Positions 33,030-42,510 are shown, counted from the stretch's first letter. The stretch is 64,000 nt of DNA from Streptomyces antibioticus (GCF_002019855.1 NZ_CM007717.1:4798657-4862656); one strand, 5' to 3'. The notes: a model not told the origin generated them from the sequence alone. Made by a program: numbers and translations.

Positions 33030-34094
33030 TCAGGCGGGCTCCCGCGGCAGCGGGTTCGCGATGCCGACCGGCTGGAGGAGCCACGCGAAGTCGCCCAGGC
33101 CGCCCGGCGCGGTGAGTTCGGCGGCCTCCCCGGCACCCGCGAGGGCGCGGACGTAGGCCGCGGGGTCCGTGCCGGCGAGCGCGAGCGGGGGGCGCGCGCC
33201 GGTGATGCCGAGGGCGCGCAGGGCGGCGTGTTGGGTGAGCAGCGGCGCGGGACCGGGAGCGTCCGCCCCCGCCGTCGCGCACGCGTCCAGTGCCACATGG
33301 GCCGTGATGTCGCACGAGCCGTCGGGTACGGGTGCCGTCTCGCGTCCCTCGCGGAAGCCGGTGAGCGTGCCGAAGGGCGGCCGGGCGTCGGCGGTGTGGC
33401 CGTAGTCCACCGCCACCGCGAGCCCGCGCGCGACACAGGAGACGGCGGCCGCCCACGCGAGGTCCCGGGGCAGGCCGATCTCCGCGCGCAGGCCCTCCTC
33501 GGCCGGCAGCGGCCACCAGCGCGCGAGCCACTCGGCCTCCGCCCCGGAGAGGGGGTCCCCGAGCCGTTCGGTGCCGTCGTCCCGTACGAGCACCAGGCGC
33601 GGGACGCCCGCCGGGTCGACCTCGGCGACCTCCACGGGCACGTTGTCGAGCCACTCGTTGGCGAAGAGCAGCCCGGTGACCTGCGGCGGGGGCGCGCTCA
33701 GCCAGGTGATCCGGGGAGCGAGGCCCTCGGGGCGGCCGGCGATCTCGACGGCGTACGCGCGTGTGCGGGCCGCCACGTCGGCGGGCAGCGCGGCGAGCAC
33801 CCCGGTGACCAGTTCGCCCCGCCCCGCGGCCATGTCCACGAAGTCCAGCGTCCCCGGCCGGCCCAGCGCTTCGTCGACCCGGCACAGCAGGCGGGCCACG
33901 GCCGTGGCGAACAGGGGCGACGCGTGGACGGACGTACGGAAGTGCCCGGCGGGGCCCTCCGGCCGCCGGTAGAAGCCACGGGCGTCGCTGTCACCCGTAC
34001 CGCTGCCGCCCTCGCCGTCCGTCCCGTACAGGGCGGACCGTGTCGCCGCACGCCATCCGCGCCATCCGCCGGAACCGGTCCCGTCTCGCACCAC
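33030..34094 (-). CDS. SAM-dependent methyltransferase, MidA/NDUFAF7-like
   Basis: A 354-residue cytoplasmic protein of the MidA (COG1565) family. The SAM site is DFVDMAAGRGELVTGVL near residue 83; GLLFANEWLDNVPVEVAE is the typical second motif with the conserved NE-LD pattern, and AVAVDYGHTADARP also fits. In mitochondria NDUFAF7 dimethylates an arginine of NDUFS2, the NuoD homologue, during complex I assembly (established). Here it faces a NuoD paralogue. Methylation of NuoD2 is therefore a strong hypothesis, but not shown by sequence alone. Confidence 0.85.
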   Translation of the reverse strand: MVRDGTGSGGWRGWRAATRSALYGTDGEGGSGTGDSDARGFYRRPEGPAGHFRTSVHASPLFATAVARLLCRVDEALGRPGTLDFVDMAAGRGELVTGVLAALPADVAARTRAYAVEIAGRPEGLAPRITWLSAPPPQVTGLLFANEWLDNVPVEVAEVDPAGVPRLVLVRDDGTERLGDPLSGAEAEWLARWWPLPAEEGLRAEIGLPRDLAWAAAVSCVARGLAVAVDYGHTADARPPFGTLTGFREGRETAPVPDGSCDITAHVALDACATAGADAPGPAPLLTQHAALRALGITGARPPLALAGTDPAAYVRALAGAGEAAELTAPGGLGDFAWLLQPVGIANPLPREPA

Positions 34095-34212
34095 CCGGAC
34101 AGACTAGGCGTACAGGTGATCACGGCCTCCACCTTGCGGAGTACACGCGTCGGGGACGGATCGGCCCTCCGGTTGACCCCCGCACACATCCCGCTTCCCT
34201 ACGCTGGGTCAC

Positions 34213-35415
34213 GTGCAGCGCCTCTATGACTTCCTCCGCAGACACCCGACCGGGGTCGACGGCTTCTGGGCCCTCGTCCTCTTCGGGATCACCGCGGCCG
34301 CCGGAACCGCCGGTCAGGATCGGGGCGGCACCGACTCCACGGCGCTGCTGGTGCCGGTCGTGTTCCTGCTGTGCCTGGTCATCGCGTTGCGGCGGCGGAT
34401 GCCTGAGGCGATGCTCGTGCTCGCCGCCGCGCTCGGGCTGGCCCAGCTCGTGCTGAACGTGGGGGTCACGGCGGCCGACTTCGCGCTGCTGGTGATCGTC
34501 TACACGGTCGCGGCGAACGGCGCCCGCTGGGCGTCCCGGCTCGCGCTGGTGATGGCCCTGTGCGCGGCCACCCTGGCGCAGTTGCGCTGGCCGCACGAGA
34601 ACGCGAGCGTGCCGGGTCAGGTCGCGGTCATCGTCTTCCAGACGGTGCCGTTCGCCCTCGCCTGGGTGCTGGGCGACTCGATGCGCACCCGGCGCGCGTA
34701 CTTCGCCCAGTTGGAGGAGCGCGCGGCGCGCCTGGAGAAGGAGCGGGAGGCGCAGGCGAAGGTCGCGGTGGCCGCCGAGCGCGCCCGGATCGCGCGCGAG
34801 CTGCACGACGTCGTCGCGCACAACGTGTCGGTGATGGTGGTGCAGGCCGACGGCGCCGCGTACGTCCTGGACGCCGCCCCCGACCAGGCGAAGAAGGCGC
34901 TGGAGACGATCTCCTCGACCGGCCGCCAGGCCCTCGCCGAGATGCGCCGCCTGCTGGGCGTGCTGCGCACCGGCGAGCACCAGGAGGGCGGCGAGTACGT
35001 GCCGCAGCCGGACGTCGAGCAGATAGAGGACCTCGTCCAGCAGTGCCGGGGCTCGGGGCTGCCCGTGGACTTCAAGATCGAGGGCACCCCGCGCCCGCTG
35101 CCCAGCGGCGTCGAGCTGACCGCGTACCGCATCGTCCAGGAGGCCCTGACGAACACGCGCAAGCACGGCGGGCCGAACGCGGGTGCGAGTGTGCGTCTGG
35201 TCTACTTCGACGACGGCCTCGGCCTGCTCGTCGAGGACGACGGCAAGGGCGCCCCGCACGAGCTGTACGAGGAGGGCGGCGTCGACGGCCAGGGCCACGG
35301 CCTGATCGGTATGCGCGAACGCGTCGGCATGGTCGGCGGCACCCTGGACGCGGGACCGCGGCCGGGCGGAGGATTCCGCATCAGCGTCCTGCTCCCGCTC
35401 AAACCGGCGCATTGA
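34213..35415 (+). CDS. Sensor histidine kinase (HisKA_3, NarL-type two-component system)
   Basis: A 400-residue membrane kinase. Five or six hydrophobic helices occupy residues 15-165 with only short loops, so a membrane-embedded signal is likely. A short coiled coil leads to the HisKA_3 dimerisation domain with the phospho-acceptor His198 (ARELHDVVAHNVSVMVVQAD). The ATP-binding domain follows (AYRIVQEALTNTRKHGG, VEDDGKGAP, GHGLIGMRERVGMVGG). The GTG start is at 34213. The cognate response regulator begins 92 bp downstream. The signal is not known. Confidence 0.93.
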   Translation: MQRLYDFLRRHPTGVDGFWALVLFGITAAAGTAGQDRGGTDSTALLVPVVFLLCLVIALRRRMPEAMLVLAAALGLAQLVLNVGVTAADFALLVIVYTVAANGARWASRLALVMALCAATLAQLRWPHENASVPGQVAVIVFQTVPFALAWVLGDSMRTRRAYFAQLEERAARLEKEREAQAKVAVAAERARIARELHDVVAHNVSVMVVQADGAAYVLDAAPDQAKKALETISSTGRQALAEMRRLLGVLRTGEHQEGGEYVPQPDVEQIEDLVQQCRGSGLPVDFKIEGTPRPLPSGVELTAYRIVQEALTNTRKHGGPNAGASVRLVYFDDGLGLLVEDDGKGAPHELYEEGGVDGQGHGLIGMRERVGMVGGTLDAGPRPGGGFRISVLLPLKPAH

Positions 35416-35507
35416 CGCGAACGCACGCCCCTCACTGACACCTGTCACGCCCCCTGGCTCTGCCCCACGCCCCCCGCACAGAGAACCGACCCACGGAAGA
35501 GGACCCG

Positions 35508-36185
35508 ATGACGATCCGCGTGATGCTCGTCGACGACCAGGTGCTGCTGCGCACCGGGTTCCGGATGGTGCTCGCCGCCCAGCCGGACATGGAGGTCGTG
35601 GCCGAGGCGGGCGACGGCGTCGAGGCCCTCCAGGTGGTGCGCTCCACGGCGGTCGACGTCGTCCTGATGGACGTCCGCATGCCCAAGCTGGACGGCGTGG
35701 AGGCGACCCGGCGGATCTGCGCGGAGCCCGAGCCACCGAAGGTGCTGATCCTGACCACCTTCGACCTCGACGAGTACGCGTTCTCCGGGCTGAAGGCGGG
35801 CGCCTCCGGCTTCATGCTCAAGGACGTGCCGCCCGGGGAGCTGCTCGCCGCGATCCGCTCGGTGCACAGCGGGGACGCCGTCGTCGCCCCCTCCACCACG
35901 CGGCGTCTCCTCGACCGGTTCGCGCCGATGCTGCCGTCCACCGGCCAGGAACCCCGGCACAAGGAGCTGGAGCGGCTCACCGAGCGCGAGCGCGAGGTCA
36001 TGATCCTGGTCGCCCAGGGGCTGTCCAACGGGGAGATCGCGGCCCGGCTCGTGCTGTCCGAGGCGACCGTCAAGACGCACGTGGGCCGCATCCTGACCAA
36101 GCTGGGGCTGCGCGACCGCGTGCAGGTGGTCGTCCTCGCCTATGAGACGGGGCTGGTCCGCGCGGGCGGCGGGGGCCACGGCTGA
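35508..36185 (+). CDS. NarL/LuxR-family response regulator
   Basis: A 225-residue regulator. The receiver domain (residues 1-120) has the acidic pair D9-D10, phospho-acceptor D55 (VVLMDVRMPKLDG), the conserved Thr in ILTTFD, and Lys in FMLKDVPP. The C-terminal LuxR helix-turn-helix spans about residues 155-210 (LTEREREVMILVAQGLSNGE, then SEATVKTHVGRILTKLGLRD). It is encoded just after the kinase, its likely partner. Targets cannot be named from sequence. Confidence 0.94.
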   Translation: MTIRVMLVDDQVLLRTGFRMVLAAQPDMEVVAEAGDGVEALQVVRSTAVDVVLMDVRMPKLDGVEATRRICAEPEPPKVLILTTFDLDEYAFSGLKAGASGFMLKDVPPGELLAAIRSVHSGDAVVAPSTTRRLLDRFAPMLPSTGQEPRHKELERLTEREREVMILVAQGLSNGEIAARLVLSEATVKTHVGRILTKLGLRDRVQVVVLAYETGLVRAGGGGHG

Positions 36186-36219
36186 CCCGCACGCCAGGGG
36201 CCCGCCCGACCCGCGCGCG

Positions 36220-37329
36220 CTATCTGAGGACGCCTTCCAGGAAGTCGCTGCCCAGGCGGGCCACCACCGCCACGTCGAGCTGATGCAGCACGTACCGCCC
36301 GCGTCTGCGGGTGGTGACCAGACCGGCCTTCTTCAGCACCGCGAGGTGCCGGGATATCTCGGGGGCCGTCATGCCCTGCGCCTGGGCCAGCTCGCTCGTC
36401 GTGTAGGTGCTGCGCGCCAGGAAGCGGCAGATCCGCATGCGCACGGGGTGGGACAGGGCCGTCAGCCGCAGGGTGAGCTGCTCGACCGACGGCGGCACGG
36501 CGGGGTCGGGGGAGCCCACCGGGTAGTGCAGCACGGGCTGCCAGCCGGGCCGGTGCAGCACGCTGAGGTGCGGCCAGCCGAAGCTGGTCGGCACGAGCAG
36601 CAGCCCGCCGTCCCGCAGCGAGGTGCGGCCCTCCAGCAGCTTGTCCACGACGATCCGCCCGGCGGGTTCGTCCAGCGTGACCACCGGGGACACCGCGGCC
36701 AGCGCCTCGGCCAGCCCCTTGTGCCGCAGCAGCTCGGTCTTGTGCCGGGCGTCCGCCGCGAGCTGGTGGGTGAGCCGGGCCCACGCCTCCCCGAAGAACG
36801 CCTCGTCGCAGTCCTCCAGGAAGCGCCGCACCCACGCGCGGACGCCGGGCGGGTCGTCGAACAGCCGCTGGGTGAAGCGCACCTGCTGCGGGCCGCGGTA
36901 GGCGGCCGCCTCCAGGGCGCGCGGCCGCAGCGAGCTGTCGGCGAGGAGGTCGGGCGTGCGGGTGTCGTAGTCGAGCGAGCAGGTGATGAACTCCAGGGCC
37001 GCGTCCACGAACTGCTCGTCCGTCAGCTTGTCCAGGAGGTCGAGGTCCTCCGCGAGCGTGGCCCCGGGGAGCACGGCACTGCCCGGCAGGCCCGCGTACG
37101 GCAGGAAGATGTCCGAGAAGGTCGTGCGCCACAGGAAGTCCGCCTCGCACATCCGGTCGGCGAGGTGCGGGTCGAGGCGGGCGGTCACGCCCGTCGCCCA
37201 GCCCTGGAGGCGCGGGTGGTGGCCGGGCTCGGACAGGGCGTGCAGCGCCATCCCCAGCTCGGCCAGCGGAGAGGGCACGACGGCCACCCTCTCCGGCCGC
37301 AGCCCCGCGATGTCGATGCTGACGCTCAT
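36220..37329 (-). CDS. ArsR-type regulator with large N-terminal DUF5937 domain
   Basis: A 369-residue protein. Residues 1-270 form an uncharacterised domain found in actinobacterial regulators (DUF5937). The last 90 residues are an ArsR-type winged helix (TALSHPVRMRICRFLARSTY, then TSELAQAQGMTAPEISRHLA and LKKAGLVTTRRRGRYVLHQL). No metal-binding cysteine pair is seen, so metal sensing is unlikely. The ATG at 37329 and a GTG at 37344 are both possible starts with poor ribosome binding sites. It probably shares a transcript with the threonine-aldolase-like gene 34 bp upstream. Confidence 0.85.
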   Translation of the reverse strand: MSVSIDIAGLRPERVAVVPSPLAELGMALHALSEPGHHPRLQGWATGVTARLDPHLADRMCEADFLWRTTFSDIFLPYAGLPGSAVLPGATLAEDLDLLDKLTDEQFVDAALEFITCSLDYDTRTPDLLADSSLRPRALEAAAYRGPQQVRFTQRLFDDPPGVRAWVRRFLEDCDEAFFGEAWARLTHQLAADARHKTELLRHKGLAEALAAVSPVVTLDEPAGRIVVDKLLEGRTSLRDGGLLLVPTSFGWPHLSVLHRPGWQPVLHYPVGSPDPAVPPSVEQLTLRLTALSHPVRMRICRFLARSTYTTSELAQAQGMTAPEISRHLAVLKKAGLVTTRRRGRYVLHQLDVAVVARLGSDFLEGVLR

Positions 37330-37363
37330 GTCCTCATGGTGCACCCACCCACTGACAACGCCG

Positions 37364-38614
37364 CTACCGGCGGTCCGCCACCGCTTCCGCGCGTACGACG
37401 AAGCCGGCGACGGCCGCCCGTACGTCGTCCGCCGTCCACTCCAGGCCGTCGGAGCGGACCGTGACCTCGGTGAACGACAGACCGGGCCCGCCGGCCTGCC
37501 AGGAGCCGGTGAACAGCATCACCCCGGTCTCCTCGGCCTGGAGCACCGCCGCCTCGGCCGCCACGTCGGCCTCGTACGGCAGCCAGACCTGGAACTCGTG
37601 GGTGTGCGGCACCTCGGGGTGCACGCGCGCCCACGCCACGCCCGACGCGGCCAGCCCCTCGCGCAGCGCGGCGGCCACCAGGCGCGCGTGCCGCACGTAG
37701 GAGGGCAGCCGGGGCAGCGCACGCTCCAGGCCGATCAGCGCCGACAGGGCGGTGGGGAACTGCTGGAAGACCGCGCCGCCGTACCGGTGCCGCCAGGTCT
37801 TCGCCTCCTCGACCAGGCCGCTCGGCCCGGCGAGCGCGGCACCGCCGAAGCCGTCGAGGGACTTGTAGAACGACACGTAGACGCTGTCCGCGAGGGCGGC
37901 GATCTCGTCCAGCGGACGGCCGAGGTGGACCGTGGACTCCCACAGGCGCGCGCCGTCGAAGTGCACCACCGCGTCACGCTCGCGTGCCGCCGCGACCAGC
38001 TCGGTCAGCTCCTCCCAGGTGGGCAGCACGAAACCCGCGTCCCTGAGCGGCAGCTCCAGCATGAGCGTGCCGAACGGCTCCTCGAAGGAGCGCACCTCGT
38101 CGGCCGTCGGCTGCCGGGGCTCGCCGGTCAGCCGCACCGTGCGCAGACCGCTGACCACGGAGAGGGCGTTGCGCTCGTGCACCTCGGGGTGGGCGAGCGC
38201 GTGCAGCGCCACCGTCGGGTTGCCGGTACGGCCCGCCCAGCAGCGCAGGGCGACCTGCTGGGCCATCGTGCCCGTCGGGAAGAACGCGGCGGCCTCCGTC
38301 CCCAGCAGCGCGGCGACCCGCTCCTCCAGGGCCGTCACGATCCCGTCGCCGTAGAGGTCCGTGGGCTCGTCCAGGTCGTGGACCTCGGGAGCGGCCTCTT
38401 GGAGCAGGGCGAGGCGTTCCGCCAGGGTGCCCAGGGCGGCGCCGCGCGACAGGACGCGTCCGGCCGCCCGCAGGGCCGCCCTGCGCCGGGCCCGCAGCCG
38501 CTGCTGCGGCGACTCCTCCCGGCCCTGGCCGCTGTCCTGCCCGCCGTCCCCGCCGCTGTCCCGGTCGCCGTCCTGGCGGCCGTCCCGGTCGCCCTGGTTC
38601 GCCGTATGCGTCAT
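37364..38614 (-). CDS. PLP-dependent threonine-aldolase/beta-eliminating lyase family protein
   Basis: A 416-residue fold-type I PLP enzyme. Family segments include AAFFPTGTMAQQVALRCWAG, AVVHFDGARLWESTVHLGRP with the conserved aspartate, and VYVSFYKSLDGFGGAALAG with the PLP lysine. The family cleaves beta-hydroxy amino acids such as threonine to glycine and an aldehyde; actual substrate is uncertain. Residues 8-36 are a low-complexity run of D, G, Q and R not seen in characterised enzymes. The ATG at 38614 is used, but the real start may be later given this tail. It is divergent from the pan/nad operon. Confidence 0.85.
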   Translation of the reverse strand: MTHTANQGDRDGRQDGDRDSGGDGGQDSGQGREESPQQRLRARRRAALRAAGRVLSRGAALGTLAERLALLQEAAPEVHDLDEPTDLYGDGIVTALEERVAALLGTEAAAFFPTGTMAQQVALRCWAGRTGNPTVALHALAHPEVHERNALSVVSGLRTVRLTGEPRQPTADEVRSFEEPFGTLMLELPLRDAGFVLPTWEELTELVAAARERDAVVHFDGARLWESTVHLGRPLDEIAALADSVYVSFYKSLDGFGGAALAGPSGLVEEAKTWRHRYGGAVFQQFPTALSALIGLERALPRLPSYVRHARLVAAALREGLAASGVAWARVHPEVPHTHEFQVWLPYEADVAAEAAVLQAEETGVMLFTGSWQAGGPGLSFTEVTVRSDGLEWTADDVRAAVAGFVVRAEAVADRR

Positions 38615-38826
38615 GCGCGGATCATGCCGTGCGCCGGTGCGGGCGTGCACACGGCTTTCCCCCCGCCCCCGCCTGCCCTGCCCCGCCCGTCCCGCCCGGT
38701 GGTGGCGCTGCGTTGCGAGATTACGCACAGCCTGTGGACAGCCGGGTCCCCGTGGAACCGATCGCGTTAACATGACGAGAAATCGTCCGGTACCCGGAGC
38801 GGACTGGAACGGAAGGCCGCCGTCGC

Positions 38827-39774
38827 GTGAGTACAGTCCAACAGCCAGACCCCAGGGACCGCCCCGCGCGGCTCACCGTCGGTGTCGTCGGCGCCGGCCG
38901 CGTGGGTCCCGCGCTGGCCGCCTCCCTCCAGCTTGCCGGGCACCGCCCGGTGGCCGTCTCCGGCGTCTCCGACGCCTCCCGGCGGCGGGCCGCGCTGCTG
39001 CTGCCCGACGTGCCGCTCGTCCGGCCCGCCGAGGTTCTCGAGCGGTCCGACCTGGTGCTGCTGACCGTCCCCGACGACGTCCTGCCCGGCCTCGTCGAGG
39101 GCCTCGCCGAGACCGGTGCCGTCCGCCCCGGCCAGCTCCTCGTGCACACCTCCGGGCGCTACGGCACGCGCGTCCTGGACCCGGCCCTGCGCGCGGGCGC
39201 GCTGCCGCTGGCCCTGCACCCGGCGATGACGTTCACCGGCACGCCCGTGGACGTGCAGCGGCTCGCCGGATGCTCCTTCGGCGTCACCGCGCCCGAGGAA
39301 CTGCGGCTGGCCGCCGAGGCGCTCGTCATCGAGATGGGCGGCGAGCCGGAGTGGATCGCCGAGGAGAGCCGCCCGCTCTACCACGCTGCCCTCGCCCTGG
39401 GCGCGAACCACCTGGTCACCCTGGTCGCCCAGTCCATGGAGCTGCTCAGGGCGGCCGGCGTGGAGGCCCCCGACCGGATGCTGGGCCCGCTGCTCGGCGC
39501 CGCCCTGGACAACGCGCTGCGCTCCGGCGACGCCGCGCTCACCGGCCCCGTCGCGCGCGGCGACGCGGGCACGGTCGCCGCGCACGTCTCCGAGCTGCGC
39601 CGGCACGCCCCGCAGGCCGTCGACGGCTATCTCGCGATGGCCCGCGCCACCGCCGACCGCGCGCTCGCCCACGGACTGCTCAAGCCCGAACTCGCCGAGG
39701 ACCTCCTCGGCGTGCTCTCCGGCGAGACGCCCGGTACACCCGGCACGCACGGCACCGAAGGAGATGCCGGATGA
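38827..39774 (+). CDS. Rossmann-fold/DUF2520 dehydrogenase-like protein, first gene of the CoA/NAD operon
   Basis: A 315-residue protein. The N-terminal NAD(P)-binding motif is VGVVGAGRVGPALAASLQLA; the C-terminal half is the DUF2520 helical domain (RPLYHAALALGANHLVTLVA). The overall design resembles ketopantoate reductase or pyrroline-carboxylate reductase. The stop codon overlaps the panC start as ATGA. A role as ketopantoate reductase, which would supply pantoate to PanC, fits this coupling but is inference. The GTG start at 38827 lies after CGGAAGG-like sequence. Confidence 0.82.
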   Translation: MSTVQQPDPRDRPARLTVGVVGAGRVGPALAASLQLAGHRPVAVSGVSDASRRRAALLLPDVPLVRPAEVLERSDLVLLTVPDDVLPGLVEGLAETGAVRPGQLLVHTSGRYGTRVLDPALRAGALPLALHPAMTFTGTPVDVQRLAGCSFGVTAPEELRLAAEALVIEMGGEPEWIAEESRPLYHAALALGANHLVTLVAQSMELLRAAGVEAPDRMLGPLLGAALDNALRSGDAALTGPVARGDAGTVAAHVSELRRHAPQAVDGYLAMARATADRALAHGLLKPELAEDLLGVLSGETPGTPGTHGTEGDAG

Positions 39775-40772
39775 CCACCACCCTGCTGCGCACCGCCGCG
39801 GAGCTGCACGCACGCACGCGTGCGGGCCGCCGGGCCGTCGTGATGACGATGGGCGCCCTGCACGAGGGCCACGCCACGCTCGTGCGCACCGCCCGCGAGA
39901 TCGCCGGCCCGGACGGGGAGGTCGTCGTCACGGTCTTCGTGAACCCCCTCCAGTTCGGCGCCGGCGAGGACCTCGACCGCTACCCGCGCACCCTGGACGC
40001 CGACCTCAAGATCGCCGAGGAGGCGGGCGCGGACGCTGTGTTCGCCCCGTCCGTCGACGAGGTCTACCCGGGCGGCGAGCCCCAGGTGCGGATCAGCGCC
40101 GGCCCGATGGGGGAGCGGCTGGAGGGCGCCACGCGCCCCGGGCACTTCGACGGCATGCTCACCGTCGTCGCCAAACTGCTCCACCTCACCCGGCCCGACG
40201 TGGCGTTCTTCGGGCAGAAGGACGCCCAGCAGCTCGCCCTGATCCGCCGGATGGTCCGCGATCTGAACTTCGGCGTCGAGATCGTCGCCGTCCCCACCGT
40301 GCGCGAGGCCGACGGCCTGGCCCTGTCCAGCCGTAACCGCTACCTCTCCGCGCGGGAGCGGCGCACCGCGCTCGCGCTGTCGGCCGCCCTGTTCGCGGGC
40401 CGTGACCGGCACGCCGCGCAGGAGGCGCTGCGCGCCCGCGCGCGGGAGGTGCCCGCCACCCAGGCGCGCGCCGAGGCGCTCAGCGCCATAGGCGAGTCGC
40501 GCGCGGCCGCCGACGCGCACGCCGTCGCCAAGGCCGCCCCCGGCAACCCGGCGGCCGTCCGCGCCGCCGCCCGCCAGGTCCTCGACGAGGCCGTCCGGCT
40601 GGACCCGCCGCTGGTGCTGGACTACCTCGCGCTCGTCGACCCGGCCGACTTCACCGAGATCGCGGACGACTTCACCGGCGAGGCGGTCCTCGCCGTCGCC
40701 GCGCGGGTCGGGACGACCCGGCTGATCGACAACCTCCCGCTCACCTTCGGAACCCTCGGAGCCGCCTCGTGA
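39771..40772 (+). CDS. panC: Pantoate-beta-alanine ligase (pantothenate synthetase)
   Basis: A 333-residue ligase that joins pantoate and beta-alanine using ATP. The motifs VVMTMGALHEGHATLVRTA (HIGH-like), FVNPLQFGAGEDLDRYPRTL, FFGQKDAQQLALIRRMVRDL and GLALSSRNRYLS are complete. The protein is longer than the usual 280 residues because of an Ala/Arg-rich insert near residues 205-250. Starts and stops overlap on both sides (ATGA with the DUF2520 gene, GTGA with nadB), showing tight operon structure. Confidence 0.97.
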   Translation: MTTTLLRTAAELHARTRAGRRAVVMTMGALHEGHATLVRTAREIAGPDGEVVVTVFVNPLQFGAGEDLDRYPRTLDADLKIAEEAGADAVFAPSVDEVYPGGEPQVRISAGPMGERLEGATRPGHFDGMLTVVAKLLHLTRPDVAFFGQKDAQQLALIRRMVRDLNFGVEIVAVPTVREADGLALSSRNRYLSARERRTALALSAALFAGRDRHAAQEALRARAREVPATQARAEALSAIGESRAAADAHAVAKAAPGNPAAVRAAARQVLDEAVRLDPPLVLDYLALVDPADFTEIADDFTGEAVLAVAARVGTTRLIDNLPLTFGTLGAAS

Positions 40773-42505
40773 CCAGCACAGGCATACGACTGCACGCGCC
40801 CGCGCCCGGGTGGAGCATCGCCGCGGACGTCGTGGTCGTCGGCTCCGGCGTCGCCGGTCTCACCGCGGCCCTGCGCTGCGAGGCCGCCGGGCTGCGCACG
40901 GTCGTGGTCACCAAGGCCCGCCTCGACGACGGCTCCACCCGCTGGGCGCAGGGCGGCATCGCCGCGGCCCTGGGCGAGGGCGACACCCCCGAACAGCACC
41001 TCGACGACACCCTGGTCGCGGGCGCCGGCCTGTGCGACGAGGAGGCGGTCCGGATCCTCGTCACCGAGGGCCCCGACGCCGTACGGCGGCTCATCGAGAC
41101 CGGCGCCCACTTCGACGAGTCCGAGGAAGGCGGCCTGGAACTCACCCGGGAGGGCGGCCACCACCGGCGCCGTATCGCGCACGCGGGCGGTGACGCGACC
41201 GGTGCGGAGATCTCCCGCGCGCTGGTCGAGGCCGTACGCGCGCGGGGCGTGCGCACCGTCGAGAACGCGCTCGTCCTGGACCTGCTGACCGACGCGTCCG
41301 GCCGTACCGCGGGCGTCACCCTGCACGTCATGGGCGAGGGCCAGCACGACGGCGTGGGCGCCGTGCACGCCCCCGCGGTGATCCTCGCGACCGGCGGCAT
41401 GGGCCAGGTGTTCTCCGCGACCACCAACCCCTCCGTGTCCACCGGCGACGGCGTGGCGCTCGCGCTGCGGGCCGGCGCCGAGGTCTCCGACCTGGAGTTC
41501 GTGCAGTTCCACCCGACCGTGCTGTTCCTGGGCGCGGACGCCGAGGGCCAGCAGCCGCTGGTCTCCGAGGCGGTGCGCGGCGAGGGCGCCCACCTGGTCG
41601 ACGCCGACGGCGTGCGCTTCATGGTCGGCCAGCACGAACTGGCCGAGCTGGCGCCCCGGGACATCGTCGCCAAGGGCATCATGCGCCGGATGCAGGAGCA
41701 GGGCGCCGAGCACATGTACCTCGACGCCCGGCACTTCGGCGCGGCCATGTGGGAGCACCGCTTCCCGACGATCCTCGCCGCCTGCCGCGCCCACGGCATC
41801 GACCCCGTGCACGAGCCCATCCCGATCGCCCCGGCCGCCCACTACGCGTCCGGCGGCGTCCGCACCGACTCCCGGGGCCGTACGACCGTGCCCGGCCTGT
41901 ACGCGTGCGGCGAGGTGGCCTGCACCGGGGTGCACGGCGCGAACCGGCTGGCGTCGAACTCGCTCCTGGAGGGCCTGGTCTACGCCGAGCGGATCGTCGC
42001 CGACATCGCCGCGGAATTCGCCCCCGGCGCCGCCGACCGCTCCGGCGACGGCCCGCACGCGCGCGTGCCCGCGCCGGTCGAGCACCCCGAGCGGCCCGCG
42101 CACCCGCTGCTCGCCCCCGAGGCCCGGTTCGCGATCCAGCGGACCATGACCGACGGCGCGGGCGTGCTGCGCTCCGCCGCGTCCCTGGAGCGGGCCGCCG
42201 CCCAGCTCCAGCGGCTGCACTCCGAGGCCCGCGACGCCCTCGACGAGAACGGCAAGACGGCCGAGCCCGGCGTCGACACCTGGGAGGCCACCAACCTCCT
42301 GTGCGTGGCCCGTGTCCTGGTCGCCGCCGCCGCGCTGCGCGAGGAGACCCGCGGCTGCCACTGGCGCGAGGACCACGCCGACCGCGACGACGCCGACTGG
42401 CGCCGCCACATCGTCGTACGGCTGAATCCGGACCGCACACTCGCCGTACGCACCACCGATACCGCAGACTTCCCCCCGACCCGGCAGCACCAGCAGGAGC
42501 AGTGA
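40769..42505 (+). CDS. nadB: L-aspartate oxidase
   Basis: A 578-residue FAD enzyme that oxidises aspartate to iminoaspartate, first step of de novo NAD synthesis. The FAD-binding motif is VVVVGSGVAGLTAALRCEAA; the active-site segments STRWAQGGIAAALGEGDTP and HRRRIAHAGGDATGAEISRA are typical, as is ATGGMGQVFSATTNPSVSTG. The C-terminal helical domain is of normal length. Its GTG start overlaps the panC stop. The next enzyme, quinolinate synthase NadA, is not encoded in this window. Confidence 0.97.
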   Translation: MTSTGIRLHAPAPGWSIAADVVVVGSGVAGLTAALRCEAAGLRTVVVTKARLDDGSTRWAQGGIAAALGEGDTPEQHLDDTLVAGAGLCDEEAVRILVTEGPDAVRRLIETGAHFDESEEGGLELTREGGHHRRRIAHAGGDATGAEISRALVEAVRARGVRTVENALVLDLLTDASGRTAGVTLHVMGEGQHDGVGAVHAPAVILATGGMGQVFSATTNPSVSTGDGVALALRAGAEVSDLEFVQFHPTVLFLGADAEGQQPLVSEAVRGEGAHLVDADGVRFMVGQHELAELAPRDIVAKGIMRRMQEQGAEHMYLDARHFGAAMWEHRFPTILAACRAHGIDPVHEPIPIAPAAHYASGGVRTDSRGRTTVPGLYACGEVACTGVHGANRLASNSLLEGLVYAERIVADIAAEFAPGAADRSGDGPHARVPAPVEHPERPAHPLLAPEARFAIQRTMTDGAGVLRSAASLERAAAQLQRLHSEARDALDENGKTAEPGVDTWEATNLLCVARVLVAAAALREETRGCHWREDHADRDDADWRRHIVVRLNPDRTLAVRTTDTADFPPTRQHQQEQ

Positions 42506-42510
42506 CAGAC

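Noticed and set aside
33228..34229. Plus-strand frame antisense to the MidA-like methyltransferase
   Set aside because: No homology-like motif, and the opposite strand encodes a clear methyltransferase.
38733..38741. Single DnaA-box-like TGTGGACAG before the DUF2520 gene
   Set aside because: One isolated 8/9 match without partners is expected by chance.
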